Shown here one piece after another: positions 1-7,908 of a stretch of 64,000 nt of DNA. The notes beneath the pieces are model-generated. The model saw only the letters and a program-made list of their open reading frames with translations. It did not search any database and was not told the origin of the DNA. Position 1 is the first letter of the stretch, and every line of letters begins with the position of its first letter. The DNA is from Flavimobilis sp052324925 (lineage in GTDB: Bacteria; Actinomycetota; Actinomycetes; Actinomycetales; Cellulomonadaceae), in the NCBI GenBank assembly GCA_052324925.1, contig JBQPRE010000001.1, one strand, 5' to 3'. The translations under genes and the position numbers were made by a program.

Positions 1-558
1 GTCCGGGTCAACGGTGTGACGCCCGAGCTCTTCGCCACGTACCGCGATGCTCGCGCGTTCGCGGAGGCTGACGCGGCAGAGATCGAGGACATCATTCGGC
101 CGACGGGCTTCCAGCGGGCCAAGGCGCGTTCGCTCGTCGGACTCGGCCAGGCGCTCGTCGAGCGGTACGACGGCAGGGTCCCTGCGCGGCTCGAGGACCT
201 CGTGACGTTGCCCGGGGTGGGACGCAAGACGGCCAACGTCGTGCTGGGCGACGCGTTCGGTGTTCCCGGGCTCACGGTCGACACGCACCTGGGGCGGGTC
301 GCGCGGCGGCTCGGGTGGACCCAGGAGGAGGACCCGGTCCGCGCCGAGACGGAGATCGGTGGGCTCTTCGAGCGCAAGGACCTCACGATCGTCTCGCACC
401 GGCTCATCTTTCACGGCCGGCGCGTGTGCCACTCGCGCAGGCCGGCGTGCGGTGCGTGCCCGATCGCGCGATGGTGCCCGTCGGCGGGAATCGGTGAGAC
501 CGACCCGGTCCTGGCGCGGGACCTGCTGCGCGGCGACGTCGTCGACCCGGAGGCCTGA
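1..558 (+). CDS. nth: Endonuclease III (5' end outside window)
   Basis: DNA glycosylase/AP lyase that removes oxidised pyrimidines in base excision repair. The frame is already open at base 1, so the N-terminus lies upstream; 185 residues are visible. The helix-hairpin-helix LPGVGRKTANVV carries the catalytic lysine of the family, and the downstream VDTHLGRV carries the catalytic aspartate. The C-terminus has the four-cysteine iron-sulfur motif with spacing C-x6-C-x2-C-x5-C (CHSRRPACGACPIARWC). It ends 42 bp before the convergent hydrolase gene. Identification is secure; only the start is missing. Confidence 0.95.
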   Translation, partial: VRVNGVTPELFATYRDARAFAEADAAEIEDIIRPTGFQRAKARSLVGLGQALVERYDGRVPARLEDLVTLPGVGRKTANVVLGDAFGVPGLTVDTHLGRVARRLGWTQEEDPVRAETEIGGLFERKDLTIVSHRLIFHGRRVCHSRRPACGACPIARWCPSAGIGETDPVLARDLLRGDVVDPEA

Positions 559-600
559 GACCCCGCTGAGCGCGGCCGCAGGCCGCGGTGGTCCCCGCGG

Positions 601-1500
601 CTAGAGCCGCGCGAGGTGCTCGAGGAGGAGCGCGTTGACCTGCTCGGGCGCTTCTTCGTGAGGGAAGTGCCCGACGTCGTCGAGCCGCTCGAAGCGGAAG
701 TCGCGGCACAGCGCCGCCGCATCGAGATCGATCCCGTCGGCCCGCAGGAACGGGTCCTGCGCACCGTGGACGAGCATCGTGGGAACGGCGATGGGACGCC
801 GGACGACGGACAGGAAACGACGACCGTCGACGCGTGGCGCCGACCGCACGATCCACCGCAGCGGCTCGAGCGCGTTGTGCGCCGCGAACGGTACGTGCAT
901 CGCCGAGTCGTACGTGGCGCAGTCGTCGGCCGAGCGTGGCGCGACCGAACCGTCGGACACGATGCGGCCCGCAAGGCCGTCGCGCAGCCGTCGCTCGGGA
1001 ACGACCGGAAGCTGCACGAGCGCGATGTACCGCGCGACGCGCGGCGTGAGCATCGCGCGCAGGCTCCGGTGCATGCGCGCGGGGTGCGGGCAGGCGAGGG
1101 CGATGACGGACTCGGTCACCGCAGGCTGCAGGCTCGGCATGGACCAGGCGACGTGCGCGCCCAGACCATGCCCGACGATCGTCGCCGACGAGGCTCCGAG
1201 CGACCGGACGATGCCCGCGACGTCGCGCGTGCGCGTGAGGACGTCGTAGCCGAGCGGAGGCTTGTCCGAGGCGCCCGTGCCCCGCATGTCGACCGCGACG
1301 GCCCGGTACCCGGCCGCGCCGAGCGCCTCGAGCTGGTGACGCCACGTCCACCAGAACTGCGGGAACGAGTGGAGCAGGACGACGAGCGGCCCGTCCTCGG
1401 GACCCGCCTCAGCGATGTGGAAGCGCGTTCCGTTGGCCGGGACGAAGCTGTGGCGCCACGGCCCGTCGATGAGGACGGTGGAGTAGTCGGCGGCGTTCAC
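601..1500 (-). CDS. Alpha/beta-fold hydrolase with glycine at the nucleophile position
   Basis: A 299-residue alpha/beta hydrolase. The oxyanion-hole region HSFPQFWWTW (about 44-53) and the strand VAVDMRGTGASDKP (about 69-82) match the epoxide-hydrolase-like branch. The nucleophile elbow reads GHGLG (110-114), with glycine where Ser or Asp is expected. An acidic loop and DVGHFPHEEAP near the C-terminus supply the usual late Asp/His. The GTG start at 1500 is chosen because it overlaps the stop of the upstream glnR-like gene by four bases (GTGA), indicating translational coupling. A longer open frame upstream is arginine-rich shadow. The substrate is unknown and hydrolase activity is uncertain. 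Confidence 0.8.
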   Translation of the reverse strand: MNAADYSTVLIDGPWRHSFVPANGTRFHIAEAGPEDGPLVVLLHSFPQFWWTWRHQLEALGAAGYRAVAVDMRGTGASDKPPLGYDVLTRTRDVAGIVRSLGASSATIVGHGLGAHVAWSMPSLQPAVTESVIALACPHPARMHRSLRAMLTPRVARYIALVQLPVVPERRLRDGLAGRIVSDGSVAPRSADDCATYDSAMHVPFAAHNALEPLRWIVRSAPRVDGRRFLSVVRRPIAVPTMLVHGAQDPFLRADGIDLDAAALCRDFRFERLDDVGHFPHEEAPEQVNALLLEHLARL

Positions 1501-2228
1501 GCTGATCCTTCGGGCGAGGTCGGATGGGGCGCGACGCCAGGTTGTGCGCGTCGGGCTGCGGGCGGGTCGAAGCGGTAACCGACGTTCCGGACGGTCCCGA
1601 TGAGCTGTTCGTGCTCGGGGCCGAGCTTGGCGCGCAGGCGCCTCACGTGGACGTCGACCGTGCGCGTGCCACCGTAGTAGTCGTAGCCCCACACCTCCTG
1701 GAGGAGCTGCGCGCGCGTGAAGACGCGTCCCGGGTGCTGGCCGAGGCACTTGAGGAGCTCGAACTCCTTGTACGTGAGGTCGATCGGCTCGCCGCGCACC
1801 TTGACCGTGTAGCCGCCCGGGTCGATGACGAGGTCGCCGGAGGAGATCTCCTCGGAGTCCGGGTGGGTGCCGTGCGCGGTCCGCGAACGCTCGAGCGCGA
1901 GCCGCAGGCGCGCCTCGACCTCAGCGGGCGCAGCCTGCTCGAGCAGCAGGTCGGCCGCGCCCCACTCGGCCGTCACGACCGTGAGCCCGCCCTCGGACAG
2001 GACGAGGACGACGGGAACCTCGAGCTCTGCGGCCGTCATGATGCGGCACATGCTGCGCGCCCCGGCCAGGTCCCGACGCGCGTCCAGCAGGATGACGTCG
2101 GCCTCGTGCGCTCCGAGCAGAGCCGAGGGCTCGGGCGGCGCCACGTGGACGCGGTGGCCGAGCAGGCCAAGAGCAGGAAGAACCTGAGCCGATGCCTCGG
2201 CTGAGGATGTCAGCAGCAGCAAGTCCAT
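1497..2228 (-). CDS. glnR: GlnR-type OmpR-family orphan response regulator
   Basis: A 243-residue regulator with an N-terminal receiver-like domain (starting MDLLLLTSS) and a C-terminal winged helix. The segment from LTYKEFELLKCL through FTRAQLLQEVWGYDYYGGTRTVDVHVRRLR to IGTVRNVGYRF is the DNA-binding domain and closely resembles actinobacterial GlnR, the global regulator of nitrogen assimilation. The receiver keeps an aspartate at about residue 49 (ILLDAR), but no histidine kinase is adjacent, as is usual for GlnR, which works largely without phosphorylation. It ends in a GTGA overlap with the hydrolase. The GlnR assignment rests on remembered similarity; a generic OmpR regulator is the alternative. 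Confidence 0.78.
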   Translation of the reverse strand: MDLLLLTSSAEASAQVLPALGLLGHRVHVAPPEPSALLGAHEADVILLDARRDLAGARSMCRIMTAAELEVPVVLVLSEGGLTVVTAEWGAADLLLEQAAPAEVEARLRLALERSRTAHGTHPDSEEISSGDLVIDPGGYTVKVRGEPIDLTYKEFELLKCLGQHPGRVFTRAQLLQEVWGYDYYGGTRTVDVHVRRLRAKLGPEHEQLIGTVRNVGYRFDPPAARRAQPGVAPHPTSPEGSA

Positions 2229-2409
2229 CCGCGACTCCCTCCTGCGCTCGATCCTGCGGGTCCGTGCCGAGATTACAGGTCATCGGGGTGGATTCGTTGT
2301 GTCCGGCCGTTCTCTGGGAAGATTGCCCAGGCCCTCGACGTCACCCGTGTGCCGCCGTCGCCGTGGAGCGCTGCCCGGTGCTCCACCTCGAGACCCTTCA
2401 GGACGTGCC

Positions 2410-3144
2410 GTGAGCAGATCGACCCGCGCCGTGACGACGGCCGTCGCGGCGACCCTTCTCGCAGCCGCCTCGTTCCTCGGCCCAGTCGGTGTCGTGGCCG
2501 CGGTCGCGGTTCTCGTCCTCGTCCTTGCCGTCGGGTGGCCACGTCTTCTGGGCGCGCCCTGGCCTGCAGGAACGATGACCGTTCTGGCGCTCGCGGGCGC
2601 AGGTGCGATCACCGCCGTGACGATCGGTGATGGCACGCTGAGCGCCCTTCCTCTTGTCGTCGCGTGCGGGCTCGTGCTCGCGTTCCTCGGTGAGATGCAG
2701 CGGCGCGACGGCCGCACGCACCTCGTCGAGTCGCTCACCGGCTCCGTCGCGGGAGTCGTCGTCACCGTGTGCGGTGCGGGGTGGCTCGCGGTCGTCGAGC
2801 ACGACGGTGGCCTCAACCTCGTCGTCGTGTGTGCGGGCGCGCTCGCGGCGGCGAGCGTCGCGGCGGTCTTTGCGCCGTGGAAGGGCTGGACGAGCGTCGC
2901 TGTCGCCGTCGCTGCTGGCGCGGCGGTCGGGACGGCGATCGCCGCCCTCGTCCCCGCGACGTCCGTGGGCGCTGGCGCGATCATCGGAGCGTTCGCGGGA
3001 GTCCTCGCGGCGTCCCTTCACGTTCTTCTCGAGAAGCTGCCCGCGTCGTCGTCGCGGATGGGGGGAGCGGCGAGCGCCGTCGTCCCGATCATGGTGCTCG
3101 GCGTCGTCGCGTACATCGTCGGAGATCTGCTCGGCACCCTGTAG
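2410..3144 (+). CDS. Multi-pass membrane protein, function unknown
   Basis: A 244-residue, Ala/Val/Leu-rich integral membrane protein with about seven hydrophobic segments, e.g. around residues 8-45, 48-72, 75-90, 105-125, 135-152, 160-185 and 215-240. A short polar loop (EMQRRDGRTHLVES) sits near the middle. The GTG start at 2410 follows AGGA in TTCAGGACGTGCC; the open frame extends further upstream, but that part is not hydrophobic. It is divergent from glnR, separated by 181 bp. I do not recognise a named family. Confidence 0.75.
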   Translation: MSRSTRAVTTAVAATLLAAASFLGPVGVVAAVAVLVLVLAVGWPRLLGAPWPAGTMTVLALAGAGAITAVTIGDGTLSALPLVVACGLVLAFLGEMQRRDGRTHLVESLTGSVAGVVVTVCGAGWLAVVEHDGGLNLVVVCAGALAAASVAAVFAPWKGWTSVAVAVAAGAAVGTAIAALVPATSVGAGAIIGAFAGVLAASLHVLLEKLPASSSRMGGAASAVVPIMVLGVVAYIVGDLLGTL

Positions 3145-3209
3145 ACGACGTGACCGAGGACGCGTGGACCACCCCGCGCCGCGGGCCGAGTGCCGGTTAG
3201 GATCGGGGC

Positions 3210-3317
3210 ATGGAAGCACTCGAGGGCTTTTTTATCGGCTTGCTGGTCGCTGCGTCCGTCACCATCACCTGGTTCGCGGGCTTCGTCGTCTACCGGCTCT
3301 ACAAGGGACAGCGCTGA
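3210..3317 (+). CDS. 35-residue single-span membrane peptide
   Basis: A tiny ORF whose product starts MEALEGFFIG and ends VVYRLYKGQR: a short acidic N-terminus, one hydrophobic span of about 22 residues and a basic tail. By the positive-inside rule the C-terminus should face the cytoplasm. It begins ATG and sits between the membrane-protein gene and the nitrobindin-like gene, read in the same direction. Codon usage is ordinary, although the TTT TTT pair is rare in this GC-rich DNA. Short proteins of this type are easily missed by gene callers; no function can be assigned. Confidence 0.6.
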   Translation: MEALEGFFIGLLVAASVTITWFAGFVVYRLYKGQR

Positions 3318-3401
3318 GGCTGAGCGTCGGCGACGACGCCGGCGCTCAGCTCAGCCCCCCGTCCAGCTCACCCACCCCTCTTTGCTCATCGGAGTGACAC
3401 C

Positions 3402-3932
3402 GTGGCCTTCGCCTTCCCTGATGGACTCGCCCCCGAGGCCTACCCGCTCGCATGGCTCGTCGGTCGGTGGACCGGCTCGGGCGTCATCAAGTACCCCGAC
3501 ATCCCTGAGACGACGTTCGTTCAGGACGTCACGTTCGACCACGACGGCGGTCCCTACCTGCGGTACGAGTCGACGCTGCGCCTGCCCGCAGCCGACGAGG
3601 GCGGGGAGTCGACCGTGTGGTCGACCGAGACCGGCTACTGGCGGATCTCGCCCGAGCCCTTCGAGGGCCTCGGCGAAGGCCAGACGTCGCTCGAAGTTCT
3701 CCTCGCCGACCCCGCGGGGCGCGTGAGCGTCTACCTCGGCGTCGTCGGCAACGGCCGCGTCAACCTCGGCTCAGACTTCATCGCGCGCACCGGGACGGGC
3801 GCCGACGTCACGGCCTCCAAGCGCATGTACGGCCTCGTCGAGGGGCGCCTGCTGTGGGCGTGGGAGCTCGCCGCGTTCGGCAAGCCGCTGCAGAACTACG
3901 CGTCGGCCGAGCTCGACCGCGTGACGGAGTGA
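3402..3932 (+). CDS. Nitrobindin-like heme-binding beta-barrel protein (FABP-like)
   Basis: A 176-residue protein with the nitrobindin/THAP4-like signature GRWTGSG at about residues 21-27, after a short N-terminus ending PLAWLVG. It continues with predicted beta strands (TFVQDVTFDHDGGPYLRYES, WSTETGYWRI) and ends in a strand pair (RLLWAWELAAFGKPLQNYASAEL). Family members form a ten-stranded barrel that can bind heme b and have been linked to nitric oxide or peroxynitrite chemistry. The GTG start follows GGAG at 3391 with good spacing. The stop is 4 bp before the ygfZ start, so the two are probably cotranscribed. Confidence 0.85.
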   Translation: MAFAFPDGLAPEAYPLAWLVGRWTGSGVIKYPDIPETTFVQDVTFDHDGGPYLRYESTLRLPAADEGGESTVWSTETGYWRISPEPFEGLGEGQTSLEVLLADPAGRVSVYLGVVGNGRVNLGSDFIARTGTGADVTASKRMYGLVEGRLLWAWELAAFGKPLQNYASAELDRVTE

Positions 3933-3936
3933 CGGC

Positions 3937-5076
3937 GTGACCGAGAGCGCGACGCCCGCACGTCGCAGCCCCCTGCTCGGACGGCACGGAGCGGTCGCCG
4001 CTCTCGCCCCTGACGAGGGAGTGGCCTGGCACTACGGCGACCCGTTCGGCGAGCAGCGGGCGCTCGACCGTCGTCGCGCATTCGCCGACCAGTCGCACAC
4101 GGGCGTCGTCACCGTCACCGGTCCCGACCGCCTCACGTGGTTGCACTCGATCACGTCTCAGCACCTCACGGACCTGCCTCCGCGCACGTCGACGGAGCTG
4201 CTCGTCCTGGACCCGCACGGCCACGTCGAGCACGCCGTGGGCGTCGTCGACGACGGGACCACGACGTGGCTGCTCACGGCCGGCGACCACGCCGCACCGC
4301 TCGCGGCCTGGCTCGACCGCATGCGCTTCATGATGCGCGTCGAGATCGCCGACGTCACGGACGAGTGGGCGGCGATCGGTGAGAACGTGCGCGCCGAGGG
4401 CCAGGACGGCGAGCCCGTCACCTGGGTCGACCCGTGGCCGACGGTCGCTCCCGGCAGCACGCGCTACGGCCCTGACGCCGCCGACCACCCGGGCTCCGAG
4501 CGAGCGTGGCGCCTCGTGCTCGTCCCCCGCGCGTCTCTGCTCGACGAGGCTGCGGCTCGCGAGGCGTCCGGCTGGACGCTCGTCGGCACGTGGGCGACCG
4601 AGGCGGCGCGCGTCGCTGCCCTGCGACCGCGCGTCGACGTCGACGTCGACGACCGCACGATCCCGCACGAGCTCGACTGGCTGCGCACGTCGGTGCACCT
4701 CGCCAAGGGCTGCTACCGCGGACAAGAGACCGTTGCGCGCGTCCACAATCTCGGGCGCCCGCCGCGCCGCATCGCGTTCGCGCACCTCGACGGGTCTGAG
4801 AACCTCCTGCCCGTGGCTGGCGCCGAGGTCACGGTGGGTGAGCGGGTCGTCGGGCGGGCCACGTCCGTGGCCATGCACCACGAGCTCGGCCCGATCGCGC
4901 TCGTCATGCTCAAGCGCAACGTCGACCCGGCGGTCGAGCTGGTCATCGCAGCCGAGGGCGGCACCGTCGCGGCGACGCAAGAGGTCATCGTCGCAGCCGA
5001 GGGCGTGACGCCCGACCGCCCCGCACCGAGGGCGCCGGTCGCGCGCGGTCTCGCGCCGCGCCAGCGGCGCGACTGA
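3937..5076 (+). CDS. ygfZ: YgfZ/GcvT-like folate-binding protein, Fe-S cluster maintenance
   Basis: A 379-residue member of the YgfZ/GcvT family, tetrahydrofolate-binding proteins that support assembly or repair of certain iron-sulfur enzymes. The diagnostic motif KGCYRGQETVAR (about 251-262) carries the conserved cysteine. The N-terminal domain has the family pattern VTVTGPDRLTWLHSITSQ. The GTG start lies 4 bp after the nitrobindin-like gene, and the stop overlaps the next start by one base, so the three genes probably form an operon. Confidence 0.92.
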   Translation: MTESATPARRSPLLGRHGAVAALAPDEGVAWHYGDPFGEQRALDRRRAFADQSHTGVVTVTGPDRLTWLHSITSQHLTDLPPRTSTELLVLDPHGHVEHAVGVVDDGTTTWLLTAGDHAAPLAAWLDRMRFMMRVEIADVTDEWAAIGENVRAEGQDGEPVTWVDPWPTVAPGSTRYGPDAADHPGSERAWRLVLVPRASLLDEAAAREASGWTLVGTWATEAARVAALRPRVDVDVDDRTIPHELDWLRTSVHLAKGCYRGQETVARVHNLGRPPRRIAFAHLDGSENLLPVAGAEVTVGERVVGRATSVAMHHELGPIALVMLKRNVDPAVELVIAAEGGTVAATQEVIVAAEGVTPDRPAPRAPVARGLAPRQRRD

Positions 5077-6167
5077 TGACAACCCCGGCCCGGACCGTCC
5101 GCCGCCGGGTCGTCCAGCTCCGCGTCCTGCAGGGTCGCGCGCGCGTCCGCCGCGCGTTCGTCCCCGTGCTGCAGGCCGCGGTCGCCTCGAGCATCGCGTA
5201 CGCGATCGCGTTCTACGTCCTTGGCCACGAGCTGCCGTTCTTCGCGCCCATCTCCGCCTGGGTGTGCCTCGGGTTCTCCGCCGACCGTGAGCTGCGGCGC
5301 GTCGCCGAGCTCGGCGTGGGCGTCGCCCTGGGGGTGGGCTTCGGGGATCTGGTCGCGCACGGCATCGGCTCGGGCTGGTGGCAGATCGGGCTCACGCTCT
5401 TCGCTGCCGCGCTGCTCGCCCGGTTCCTGGACCGCGGGCAGATGCTCACGATGCAGGCGGGGGTGCAGGCCGTCGTCATCATCGGCATGCCGCAGATGGG
5501 CGCTGGGCCCGTCGGACGCTGGACGGACGCGCTCGTAGGCGGCGCGACGGCATTGCTCATCGCGACGCTCACGCCCGGGGATCCGCGACGGCACGCGCGC
5601 GTGCTCGGCGCTGAGGCGACGACGGCGCTCGCCGAGATGCTCCGGGAGCTTGCCGCGGGGCTGCGGACGCACGACAGCGAACGATTGCAGAGCGCGCTTG
5701 ACCGAGGCCGCGGAACGCAGGGACTGCTCGAGGACTGGGCGACGTCTGCGCGCTCCGGACTCAACAACACGAAGCTCGACGCGGCCTCGCGCCGCTACCG
5801 CGAGGACTTTCGGACGCTCGTCGAGCAGGCTGAGTTGCTCGACCGCGCGGTCCGGTCGGTGCGGGTGCTCGCGCGGCGTTCTCTTGCCGTCCCGTCGAAC
5901 GCGCGCGTCGACGAGCTGGCCGAGCTCGTGGGCCAGGCAGCACGTGCGACGCAGGTCCTTGCGGCCGTCGTGGGCGCGGGGTCAGACGCGACGCCGGCTC
6001 GGGCGGCCCTGACGGAGGTTGCGGCGCTCGCCGACCCGGGCGCGGCTGGGGACGCCGGGTGGCAGGTGCAGTCGCTCGTCGTGCTCATGCGGTCGCCCCT
6101 CGTCGACCTGCTCGAGGCGGCGGGTGCGTCGCCGCAGGCGGCTCGGGACGCCTTGCCTGACCTGTAG
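5076..6167 (+). CDS. FUSC-family inner-membrane transporter-like protein
   Basis: A 363-residue protein with a basic N-terminus (RRRVVQLRVLQGRARVRR), then about six transmembrane segments in residues 30-165, including VLQAAVASSIAYAIAFYVLG and PISAWVCLGFS, followed by a long helical cytoplasmic tail. This is the half-size layout of FUSC/aromatic-acid-exporter-like proteins. The ATG shares one base with the ygfZ stop (TGATG), implying coupled translation. The substrate cannot be read from the sequence. Confidence 0.75.
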   Translation: MTTPARTVRRRVVQLRVLQGRARVRRAFVPVLQAAVASSIAYAIAFYVLGHELPFFAPISAWVCLGFSADRELRRVAELGVGVALGVGFGDLVAHGIGSGWWQIGLTLFAAALLARFLDRGQMLTMQAGVQAVVIIGMPQMGAGPVGRWTDALVGGATALLIATLTPGDPRRHARVLGAEATTALAEMLRELAAGLRTHDSERLQSALDRGRGTQGLLEDWATSARSGLNNTKLDAASRRYREDFRTLVEQAELLDRAVRSVRVLARRSLAVPSNARVDELAELVGQAARATQVLAAVVGAGSDATPARAALTEVAALADPGAAGDAGWQVQSLVVLMRSPLVDLLEAAGASPQAARDALPDL

Positions 6168-6189
6168 GGGGCCGGCGGGTGGGGTGCCG

Positions 6190-6621
6190 TCAGGCGTCGG
6201 CGTCGTACACGATCGTCACGGGACCGTCGTTGACGAGCTCGACCTGCATGTGCGCGCCGAACTGGCCCGTGCCGACCGTGACGCCGAGGGCGCGCAGCTC
6301 GTCAGCCACCGCGTCGACGAGCGGTTCTGCGACCGCGCCGGGTGCGGCGGCCGTCCATGACGGGCGTCGGCCCTTGCGCACGTCGCCGTAGAGCGTGAAC
6401 TGGCTGACGAGCAGGACGGGCGCACCGTCGTCGAGCACGGAGCGCTCACCGTCGAGGATCCGCAGGCCAGCGACCTTCGTCGCGACGGCCTTCGCCTGCG
6501 CGGGGGTGTCGGTGTGCGTGACGCCGACGAGGACGACGAGGCTGGGGCCGTCGAACGTGGCGAGGACGTCACCGTCGACCGTGACGGAGCAGCGTGCGGC
6601 GCGCTGGATGACTGCTCTCAC
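6190..6621 (-). CDS. dtd: D-aminoacyl-tRNA deacylase
   Basis: A 143-residue Dtd that hydrolyses D-aminoacyl-tRNAs and mischarged Gly-tRNA(Ala) in the cytosol. The two catalytic signatures are present: SQFTLYGDVRKGRRP in the middle and NDGPVTIVYD at the C-terminus (the GP motif). The GTG start at 6621, giving the standard N-terminus VRAVIQRA, is preferred over a longer arginine-rich extension. It lies one base downstream of the DUF2516 gene stop and converges with the FUSC gene. Confidence 0.94.
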   Translation of the reverse strand: MRAVIQRAARCSVTVDGDVLATFDGPSLVVLVGVTHTDTPAQAKAVATKVAGLRILDGERSVLDDGAPVLLVSQFTLYGDVRKGRRPSWTAAAPGAVAEPLVDAVADELRALGVTVGTGQFGAHMQVELVNDGPVTIVYDADA

Positions 6622-6622
6622 G

Positions 6623-6949
6623 TCACCACCGCTGCGGGTTGCGCGGCGGCCGACGGCGCCGGTACGGCGCGGTTGCGGGCCGCACGTCGACGACGAAGAC
6701 CGCGGCGGCGACCGCGGCAATGATCGCCAGGAAGTTCAGGGGGCTGATGACGCCCGGGAACGGCAGCGCGAGAAAGCCGACGGCCGTCGCGATGCTCACG
6801 ATCGCGAGCCATGCGGTCCGGGTGAGCTTGCCCGCGTTGGTGAAGGCCGCTGCCGGCGTGCGGAGCGCGACGACGAGCGCGAACACCTCGATCGCGAAGG
6901 CCGCGACTGCGAGGATGAGGACGACGAGGAACTGGAGCTCGTAGATCAC
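6623..6949 (-). CDS. DUF2516-like small membrane protein
   Basis: A 108-residue protein with four hydrophobic stretches (LQFLVVLILAVAAFAIEVFALVVAL, AWLAIVSIATAVGFLAL, ISPLNFLAIIAAVAAAVFVVDVRPA). The internal motif ALRTPAAAFTNAGKLTRTAW and the ending VVDVRPA match the actinobacterial DUF2516 pattern. The start is a GTG (VIYELQFL) with only a weak Shine-Dalgarno, so it is approximate. It sits between the ABC ATPase and dtd on the same strand with a one-base gap to dtd. Function unknown. Confidence 0.75.
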   Translation of the reverse strand: MIYELQFLVVLILAVAAFAIEVFALVVALRTPAAAFTNAGKLTRTAWLAIVSIATAVGFLALPFPGVISPLNFLAIIAAVAAAVFVVDVRPATAPYRRRRPPRNPQRW

Positions 6950-6971
6950 CGGGTAGCCGATCGTGCTGGGG

Positions 6972-7742
6972 TCAGGGGATGCGCTGGACCGCGAGCGGCG
7001 CAGCGGCTGCGAGGTCCTTGATGGCGGGATGCTCGCTCGAGGCGAGCGTCGGGAACACGGGACCGCGCGCCACGATCTTGCCATCCGCGAGGAAGATCGC
7101 CTCATCCGTCATGCGTGCGACGAGCTCGAGGTCGTGCGAGACGAGCACAACAGCGGTGCCCAGATCCTGTGAGATCTCGGCGATGTTCGCGGCGATGTCA
7201 CCGCGCATGGCCGGGTCCATGGCGGTGAGGGGCTCGTCGAGAAGCAGGATGTCGGGGCGGCCCGCGATGGCGCGCGCGAGAATGACGCGCTGGCGTTCAC
7301 CGCCCGAGAGCGTGTAGCCCTGACGCTGCGCGATCGTGCGGGGGAGAGCGACGACGTCGAGCAGCTCCTCGACCGTGCGGTTGACCGTGCGGCCAGCCTT
7401 GCGTGCGTCCTTGAGGCCTTCGCCCACGAGCTTCTCGACCGTGCGCGCACGCTCAGGTTCCGTGAGGTCGCCCTGGAGGACGCGGCGCACCGATGACGTG
7501 AAGAGCTTCTTGTCACGCCCGACGCGGTGCACCGAACGGCCACGCCACGTGACCGAGCCGCGACCCGGCTTCACCACACCCTGCATCGCCCGCAGCAGCG
7601 TCGTCTTGCCCGCACCCGACTCACCCACGATGCCCAGCGGCGCGTCACCCGGCGTCACCGTGAGACTCACGCCCTGCAAGACGAACGAACGCTCGTACCC
7701 CGCATAGAGATCAGTGACGACGAGGGCAGGGGCGGCGGGCAT
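6972..7742 (-). CDS. Solitary ABC transporter ATP-binding protein (Opp/Dpp-like)
   Basis: A 256-residue ABC ATPase with all nucleotide-binding motifs: Walker A GESGAGKTT (40-48), Q-loop near Q90, signature LSGGERQR (145-152), Walker B ILLLDEP (165-171) and the switch histidine in VSHDLE (about 203). The long basic insert between Walker A and the signature, with KDARKAG, resembles peptide/nickel importer ATPases. The ATG at 7742 gives the normal N-terminus; frame further upstream is Ser/Arg-rich shadow. There is no permease or binding-protein gene nearby, so its partners must be elsewhere or it works without them. Confidence 0.85.
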   Translation of the reverse strand: MPAAPALVVTDLYAGYERSFVLQGVSLTVTPGDAPLGIVGESGAGKTTLLRAMQGVVKPGRGSVTWRGRSVHRVGRDKKLFTSSVRRVLQGDLTEPERARTVEKLVGEGLKDARKAGRTVNRTVEELLDVVALPRTIAQRQGYTLSGGERQRVILARAIAGRPDILLLDEPLTAMDPAMRGDIAANIAEISQDLGTAVVLVSHDLELVARMTDEAIFLADGKIVARGPVFPTLASSEHPAIKDLAAAAPLAVQRIP

Positions 7743-7824
7743 GAGAATCCGTTCGTTGCGCGGTGCGGGGGCCTGTCTCACGGTAACGGGTGGGGTGGGC
7801 GGAGGGTTCCCTCGGGGCGACGAC

Positions 7825-7861
7825 GAGGCCCGCCCCGCCGGATCGCGGCGGGACGGGCCTC
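7825..7861 (-). terminator. Strong hairpin after the lipoprotein gene
   Basis: A 16-bp stem with one mismatch (GAGGCCCGCCCCGCCG against CGGCGGGACGGGCCTC) and a 5-nt loop. It lies between the stop of the lipoprotein gene and the start of the ABC ATPase, both on the minus strand. No U-tract follows, as is common in actinobacteria. Confidence 0.65.
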
Positions 7862-7908
7862 GGATGGTCAGTGCGCCGGCTGTTCGCCGGCGGTGGTGCG
7901 GGGAGGGA

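Noticed and set aside
3808..5082. A 424-codon minus-strand open frame
   Set aside because: Antisense to ygfZ, Arg/Asp-rich with no recognisable domain.
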